This document shows positions 58,240 to 64,000 of a DNA stretch of 64,000 bases, in pieces. The stretch spans positions 3,100,001 through 3,164,000 of the forward strand of contig CP013997.1 of assembly GCA_001534745.1 (NCBI GenBank). Direction: 5' to 3'. The position numbers and the translations under genes are program-made. The stretch is from Pseudomonas monteilii (GTDB lineage Bacteria > Pseudomonadota > Gammaproteobacteria > Pseudomonadales > Pseudomonadaceae). The notes under the pieces were generated by a model. It was not told the DNA's origin. It ran no database searches and saw nothing but the letters and a program-made list of their open reading frames with translations. How positions within the stretch are numbered: the first letter of the stretch is position 1; each line of letters starts with the position of its first letter.

Positions 58240-58708
58240 CGAAAAGGCCTGTGCGCTTGAGTTCGAAGCGGTAGTCACCCAGGGTGCCACCCATTCGGCC
58301 GGCGAGCGCATGCGCCTCGGCGTCGTGCAGTCTACCGTCAAGTTCATGCAGAGCGGTCTGGATCAATGCACGAAGGTCGTCGACGGTGGCGGCCGAGACG
58401 TCCAGCCGCAGATCGAGCCGGTGGCGACCTGGCCCAGGCGCAGGCTCGCTGACCACGGGTGACGTCTGCACGGGCTCGACCGGCTCGGACACGTCCGCCG
58501 TCAGCGCCTCCCCTTGGGCGGCGTGCAGGATGCGCTCGTGCTCTTCATCCATTTCATCCAGCACCCATGACAATTCCAGGGTGCGCTCCGGAGACGCCTG
58601 CATCTGATCCTTGATGGCCAGACGCCGGGCCTGCCATTCCCGAACGCGCTCCGCGATGAGCGGGTCGACTTGATCCACGGTTACCACTCCTGACGCGTTG
58701 ACGAACAT
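58232..58708 (-). CDS. Unknown protein A of the helicase operon
   Basis: The product has 158 residues. A helical N-terminal part (VDQVDPLIAERVREWQARRL, WVLDEMDEEHERILHAAQGE) leads over a Pro/Val/Glu-rich linker (~75-95) to a C-terminal domain (HRLDLRLDVSAATVDDLRAL, LHELDGRLHDAEAHALAGRM, GDYRFELKRTGLFDE). I recognise no family. It is the first gene of the operon and overlaps gene B by 8 nt. Its codon use is host-like, so the operon is well adapted even though its surroundings look accessory. Confidence 0.8.
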   Translation of the reverse strand: MFVNASGVVTVDQVDPLIAERVREWQARRLAIKDQMQASPERTLELSWVLDEMDEEHERILHAAQGEALTADVSEPVEPVQTSPVVSEPAPGPGRHRLDLRLDVSAATVDDLRALIQTALHELDGRLHDAEAHALAGRMGGTLGDYRFELKRTGLFDE

Positions 58709-58838
58709 CCCTGACGAGTAGGCACCAGGATGCCGGCAGGATCAAGCGGTGCAAGGATTCAAGATGTACACGGCAGGTCGATCGATCGATGCGCTCGCCC
58801 CTTACTAAACAGCGTCATGAGCACGGCTAAAGGGCCTG

Positions 58839-58851
58839 TGAAATCAATTCA
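58839..58851. promoter_or_regulatory. MetR box upstream of mesX
   Basis: TGAAATCAATTCA is a perfect TGAA-N5-TTCA site, 78 nt before the mesX ATG. A MetR-like LysR regulator is encoded at the end of the same gene group. Confidence 0.75.
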
Positions 58852-58928
58852 GTTCCGCCCCCTCTACCCCGCCCCTACCATACGACCGACTGGCAGGGCC
58901 CGTAGACATCCGAGCGAGACGACCGATC

Positions 58929-59915
58929 ATGACGTGCACAGACTTCCGTTTTTCCATCAAGACCGTGGGTTTCGACGAGCACTACCGTCCCGCCTCCACG
59001 ACACGGATGACGACCAACTTCGCCAACCTGGCGCGGGGCGAACGCCGTCAGGAAAACCTGCGCAACACGTTGCGCATGATCGACAACCGCTTCAACGCCC
59101 TGGCGCAGTGGGACAACCCTGAAAGCGACCGCTACGCCGTCGAGCTCGACATCGTCTCCGTCGACCTGCACCTCACCGCTGCGCGGGACGATCACGCACT
59201 CCCGCTGATCGAGATGCTGAAAACCACCGTGCTCGATCGACACACCGGCGAACGCAGCGCGGGCATGGTCGGCAACAACTTCTCCTCCTACCTGCGCGAT
59301 TACGACTTCAGCATCGTGCTGCCAGCGCATGCCAAGGAGGCCTCGGTGGCCAGCGCACCCGCCCGCTTCGGCGAGCTGCACGGCAGGCTGTTCACGTGCT
59401 TCCTCCAGTCGAACGAATACCGCGCGCACTTCGACAAGCCGCCGGTCATTTGCCTGAGCGTTTCGAGCAGCAGGACGTACTACCGTACCGACAATCACCA
59501 CCCGGTGCTGGGCTTCGAATACCAGCAGAACGACCCGTCGCTGACCGACGCGTATTTCGCCAAGATGGGTTTGCAGGTGCGCTACTTCATGCCGGCGAAC
59601 AGCGTTGCGCCCCTGGCGTTCTATTTCACGGGCGATCTGCTGGCGGATTATTCCAACCTGGAACTGATCAGCACCATCAGCACCATGGACACCTTCCAGA
59701 AGATCTACCGCCCCGAGATCTACAACGCCAACGCGGCAGCCGGCAAGACCTATCGTCCCAGCCTGCAGCACCAGGACTATTCCCTGACGCGCATCGTCTA
59801 CGACCGCGAAGAACGCAGCCGGCTGGCCGTCGAACAAGCCCGTTTCGTCGAAGCGCATTTCATCAAGCCCTACCACGCGATCCTCGAGCAGTGGTCCGCG
59901 CAGTGCACCGCTTGA
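58929..59915 (+). CDS. mesX: MesX (DUF1852), partner of the folate-independent methionine synthase
   Basis: The product has 328 residues. MTCTDFRFSIKTVGFDEHYR and the long conserved run through TNFANLARGERRQENLRNTL and LRYFMPANSVAPLAFYF-like blocks fit DUF1852. This family is encoded beside MesD-type methionine synthases and is required for their activity, probably by helping to supply the unusual methyl donor. It is cytoplasmic with no recognised cofactor motif. mesD follows after 27 nt. The MetR box upstream predicts control by methionine or homocysteine status. Confidence 0.9.
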   Translation: MTCTDFRFSIKTVGFDEHYRPASTTRMTTNFANLARGERRQENLRNTLRMIDNRFNALAQWDNPESDRYAVELDIVSVDLHLTAARDDHALPLIEMLKTTVLDRHTGERSAGMVGNNFSSYLRDYDFSIVLPAHAKEASVASAPARFGELHGRLFTCFLQSNEYRAHFDKPPVICLSVSSSRTYYRTDNHHPVLGFEYQQNDPSLTDAYFAKMGLQVRYFMPANSVAPLAFYFTGDLLADYSNLELISTISTMDTFQKIYRPEIYNANAAAGKTYRPSLQHQDYSLTRIVYDREERSRLAVEQARFVEAHFIKPYHAILEQWSAQCTA

Positions 59916-59942
59916 TCCCTCCGGCACACCAGGTCATTCCCC

Positions 59943-60974
59943 ATGAAAACGCTGTTACCCACCTCCACCGCCGGCAGCCTGCCCAAACCCTCCTGGCTCG
60001 CCCAGCCCGAAACGCTCTGGTCACCCTGGAAGCTGAACGGCGAGGCATTGACCGAAGGCAAGCAGGATGCCCTGCGCTTGGCGCTGCTGGAGCAGCAACG
60101 GGCAGGCATCGACATCGTCAGCGACGGTGAGCAGACCCGTCAGCACTTCGTCACCACCTTCATCGAACACCTCGACGGCGTCGATTTCCAAAAGCGCGAG
60201 ACGGTCAGGATCCGCGACCGCTACGAGGCCAGCGTGCCGACGGTCGTCGGGGCGGTCGCACGCCGTACGCCGGTGTTCGTGGAGGACGCCGCCTTCTTGC
60301 GTCGACACACCGACCAGCCCATCAAATGGGCCCTGCCCGGCCCGATGACCATGATCGACACGCTGTACGACAGCCATTACAAAAGCCGCGAGCAGCTGGC
60401 CTGGGAATTCGCCGCGATCCTCAACCAGGAAGCCCGCGAGCTGCAGGCGGCCGGCGTGGACATCATTCAGTTCGACGAACCGGCGTTCAACGTGTTCTTC
60501 GACGAGGTGAACGACTGGGGTGTCGCGGCCCTGGAACGGGCCGTCGAAGGGCTCACCTGCGAAACGGCCGTGCACATCTGCTACGGCTACGGCATCCAGG
60601 CCAACACGGACTGGAAAAAGACCCTGGGCCGCGAATGGCGGCAGTACGAAGACGTCTTCCCCCGGCTGCAGGCCTCCAGCCTCGACATCATTTCGCTGGA
60701 ATGCCATAACTCGCACGTGCCCCTGGAACTGCTCGAACTCATTCGTGGCAAGAAGGTGATGGTGGGCGCCATCGACGTGGCGAACCCAGCCATCGAGACG
60801 CCTGAAGCGGTGGCCGACACGCTTCGCAAGGCACTCCAATTCGTCGACGCCGAGCACCTTTACCCCTGCACCAACTGCGGCATGGCACCGTTGCCCCGCT
60901 CGGTGGCGCAAGGCAAGCTGCGGGCCTTGAGCGCAGGCGCGGACATCGTTCGCCGCGAGCTGTCGGCGCGATGA
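59943..60974 (+). CDS. mesD: MesD core-only methionine synthase
   Basis: The product has 343 residues. It corresponds to the C-terminal catalytic half of MetE only. STAGSLPKPSWLAQPETLWS opens the barrel, IVSDGEQTRQHFV is the homocysteine region, IDIIQFDEPAFNVFF-type strand D-E-P-A is present, and HICYG, LECHNSH and CTNCGM carry the zinc ligands (His, Cys, Cys). Core-only enzymes of the MesD class do not use the usual methyltetrahydropteroyl-triglutamate and depend on MesX. The family does not work under anoxia. It is co-transcribed with mesX. Confidence 0.93.
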   Translation: MKTLLPTSTAGSLPKPSWLAQPETLWSPWKLNGEALTEGKQDALRLALLEQQRAGIDIVSDGEQTRQHFVTTFIEHLDGVDFQKRETVRIRDRYEASVPTVVGAVARRTPVFVEDAAFLRRHTDQPIKWALPGPMTMIDTLYDSHYKSREQLAWEFAAILNQEARELQAAGVDIIQFDEPAFNVFFDEVNDWGVAALERAVEGLTCETAVHICYGYGIQANTDWKKTLGREWRQYEDVFPRLQASSLDIISLECHNSHVPLELLELIRGKKVMVGAIDVANPAIETPEAVADTLRKALQFVDAEHLYPCTNCGMAPLPRSVAQGKLRALSAGADIVRRELSAR

Positions 60975-61002
60975 AGGCACACGCGAGCGTAGCCTGCCGC
61001 CC

Positions 61003-61929
61003 ATGATCGACTTGAGGCACCTGCGCACCCTCCACGCCCTGCGCGAAACCGACAGCCTGCCCCTGGCCGCCGAGCGCCTGCACCTGACGCAGTCGGCGCT
61101 GTCGCATCAGTTCCGCGAGCTGGAAAGCCGCCTGGGCCTGCCCGTGTTCGTGCGCAAGTCCAAGCCCGTGCGTTTCACCACCGCGGGCCTGAAGCTGCTG
61201 CAACTGGCCGACCAGGTCCTGCCGCTGATCCACACCACCGAGCGCAACCTGAGCAACCTGGCGTGCGGCACCGCTGACCGCCTGCACATCGCCATCGAAT
61301 GCCACAGCTGCTATCAATGGCTGATGCCGTCACTGGACGCCTTTCGCAGCGACTGGCCGGAGGTCGAACTGGACCTGGCCTCGGGATGGTCGTTCGCGCC
61401 GCTGCCGGCCCTGGCACGGGGCGACCTCGACCTGGTCGTCACCTCCGACCCGGTGAGCCTGCCGGGCGTCACCTACATCCCCCTGTTCGGGTACGAAGCG
61501 CTGCTGACCCTCGACAAGCATCATGCACTGCGCGACAGACCCTACCTGGAACCTGCCGACCTCGCCGGGCAGACCTTGATCACGTACCCCATCGAACGCG
61601 ACCGCCTGGACATCTTCACCCGCTTTCTGGACCCGGCCGACGTCGAGCCGGCGCAGGTCCGCACGGCGGAGATGACCGTCATGATGATGCAGCTGGTCGC
61701 CAGTGGGCGTGGGGTGTGCTGCTTGCCGAACTGGGCGGTGCATGAATACAGCGCACGGGGGTATGTGATGGCCAAGCGGTTGGGGAAGGAGGGGCTGCAG
61801 GCGACGCTGTTCGCGGGGGTGCGCAGCGATATGCTGGAGATGGCGTATATGCGGGATTTCTTGCTGACGGCGAAGGATATTTCGTTTGCGCGGTTGGAGG
61901 GGGTGCACAGGTCAGTGGGCGGGGTGTGA
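61003..61929 (+). CDS. metR: LysR-family regulator, MetR-like
   Basis: The product has 308 residues. The winged HTH (RHLRTLHALRETDSLPLAAE, LHLTQSALSHQFRELESRLG) and the MetR-like effector domain (IECHSCYQWLMPSLDAFRSD, DLVVTSDPVSLPGVTYIPLF) are clear. MetR uses homocysteine as co-inducer and binds TGAA-N5-TTCA, which occurs in front of mesX. It follows mesD by 28 nt on the same strand, so it is probably part of the operon and regulates itself. Confidence 0.9.
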   Translation: MIDLRHLRTLHALRETDSLPLAAERLHLTQSALSHQFRELESRLGLPVFVRKSKPVRFTTAGLKLLQLADQVLPLIHTTERNLSNLACGTADRLHIAIECHSCYQWLMPSLDAFRSDWPEVELDLASGWSFAPLPALARGDLDLVVTSDPVSLPGVTYIPLFGYEALLTLDKHHALRDRPYLEPADLAGQTLITYPIERDRLDIFTRFLDPADVEPAQVRTAEMTVMMMQLVASGRGVCCLPNWAVHEYSARGYVMAKRLGKEGLQATLFAGVRSDMLEMAYMRDFLLTAKDISFARLEGVHRSVGGV

Positions 61930-62045
61930 GCCTGTATCGAAGCGTTCTCATCACTTTGAAAAACCGCCTTGATTCCGCAGTGCCGAGCTATAGAAGATCG
62001 TCAGGTACAGCAGAAAGAGACGTAGCTTCCCAACTTATGGATTGG

Positions 62046-62327
62046 TTATTTGAAGCTGGCTTCCATGCCCTCAAGGCTTATAGTGTTGCCCTCGTCCAAG
62101 CTGAGTAAACGCTCGAATGCAAAACGCTCGGCACGAAGGTCTTCGAGCTCATCCTGCAAGGATTGATAGGCTTCGACGCCTATCAGCACCGCCGCAGGCT
62201 CATTGTCCTCGAAAATGACCAGATGGGTGGTCTCTCCACTGGTGACATCCTTCAGACGCGCGCCGAAGGTTCTAGCCATTGCAGTAGCAGATACGGCCTG
62301 TTCAGCTCTGGTCAATAGCGATGCCAT
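62046..62327 (-). CDS. Phd/YefM-type antitoxin, without an adjacent toxin
   Basis: The product has 93 residues. MASLLTRAEQAVSATAMART, then SGETTHLVIFEDNEPAAVLI and GVEAYQSLQDELED, show the prevent-host-death N-terminal DNA-binding fold and the following helix. In type II systems the toxin (RelE- or Doc-like) lies directly downstream. Here only ~115 bp separate it from the convergent metR gene, and no toxin frame is seen. It may be a solitary antitoxin or a relic of a pair. Its own stop is followed by AT-rich DNA. Confidence 0.85.
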   Translation of the reverse strand: MASLLTRAEQAVSATAMARTFGARLKDVTSGETTHLVIFEDNEPAAVLIGVEAYQSLQDELEDLRAERFAFERLLSLDEGNTISLEGMEASFK

Positions 62328-62611
62328 GTTGTTCTCCTGCTTTCTGATTCAACGTGGCAGGCAGATCTGTTCACATTTCCTGCCTGTAAACGAGATACAT
62401 AGACATAACGGGTCATGATGTCACGCATCAAAGCTTGTTCAATCATACACGAGTAGAAGGTTGTTTTATGTGAAACGCTAAAGCATGTCGCTACGTTAGC
62501 AACCGTCGGCTGATCAGCACTGTCCTGCGAGTAAAACTCAGTAGACTTAGCAGTGATGCAATAGGAAATGCTTGAAAAGAAATCCCCGAGAACTCAAGGA
62601 CCTGCGTAATG
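62328..62611. other. Intergenic, AT-richer, with the antitoxin promoter
   Basis: It contains the antitoxin upstream region and an AT-rich stretch to the 4.5S RNA. No gene and no clear operator dyad was recognised. Confidence 0.4.
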
Positions 62612-62722
62612 GAGGCAGCCCCACCAGCCGCACCCCGGCACACGATGTTCCCGCCATGGCTGCTCCCTTCCGGGCCTGACCAGGTTAACGGGTAACCGTT
62701 GCGGGGGGACCGGTAGGGCCAC
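62612..62722 (-). ncRNA. ffs: 4.5S (signal recognition particle) RNA
   Basis: The minus strand contains CCTGGTCAGGCCCGGAAGGG followed by AGCAGCC, the conserved domain IV apical loop (GGAAG tetraloop and symmetric internal loop) of bacterial SRP RNA, and GTGTGCCGGG on the 3' side. The outer arms GGCCCTACCGG and GGTGGGGCTGCC can pair. The RNA binds Ffh and FtsY in co-translational targeting of membrane proteins. The ends are approximate. Its position next to ligA fits the Pseudomonas gene order. Confidence 0.93.
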
Positions 62723-62836
62723 CACTACGCCGCTTGCCATGTGACAAGCGGCGCCATTGTACCGCGCTGAGCAGAACTTACAACCTTTGCCTCACGAAAA
62801 ACCCATCATTTCTCAATGACTTGTCGCACAGGCCCG

Positions 62837-64000
<1,164 letters not shown>

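Overview
The window is GC-rich Pseudomonas chromosome, most likely from the P. putida group. The evidence is the combination of a PvdL-type pyoverdine peptide synthetase with a divergent PvdS/PfrI sigma factor, the HsbR-HsbA pair, Anr with an anaerobic hemN, the dnaX-ybaB-recR operon, the ffs-ligA end, and many copies of the Pseudomonas REP palindrome (core GGGCAAGCCCGCTCCCACAG). The species call is inference from gene content and repeats, not from an alignment.

Layout. 1-5.3 kb: the tail of a Fis-type regulator, then accessory-looking host genes (DUF2314/ankyrin protein, two linked membrane proteins, a SUKH-like protein, an ankyrin protein). 5.3-16.7 kb: a decayed prophage or cargo island next to dusA. 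It has an imperfect att-like repeat of the dusA 5' end at its far side, an integrase broken by two 1-nt deletions, a prtN-type activator broken by an amber codon, a tape-measure fragment, a phage-type csrA with a LuxR-type HTH gene, a LexA box, a membrane-anchored nuclease-like gene and an intact, translationally coupled three-gene operon (DUF262 protein, DUF3696-type AAA ATPase, unknown protein). 16.7-24 kb: dusA, tal, a PhoD-like phosphatase, hsbA/hsbR and a PilZ protein. 24-37.9 kb: pvdL, about 13 kb on the minus strand, and the sigma factor gene that should drive it, with a Fur box and an iron-starvation box between them. 38.3-49.6 kb: housekeeping (siderophore acetyltransferase, solute-binding proteins, exonuclease, PpnP, hydrolase, hemN, anr, apt, recR, ybaB, dnaX). 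49.8-53 kb: a TonB-dependent receptor and a MerR/DUF2938 divergent pair. 53.4-58.7 kb: a second accessory stretch with a low-GC ATP-grasp gene, about 0.8 kb without genes, a relic of a paralogue, and an operon of two small unknown proteins plus a UvrD-like helicase. 58.8-61.9 kb: a folate-independent methionine synthase operon (mesX-mesD) with its MetR-like regulator and a perfect MetR box. 62-64 kb: an orphan antitoxin, 4.5S RNA and the C-terminal part of ligA.

The regulatory logic can be partly read from the sequence. Fur should repress pvdS, and PvdS should activate pvdL. Anr should activate hemN through a perfect TTGAT-N4-ATCAA site and is encoded just downstream. MetR should act on mesX-mesD. 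A MerR protein should act on the 19-bp-spacer promoter of the divergent DUF2938 gene. The two best candidates for undescribed biology are the DUF262/AAA/unknown operon inside the dusA island and the helicase operon with two unknown partners at 55.8-58.7 kb.
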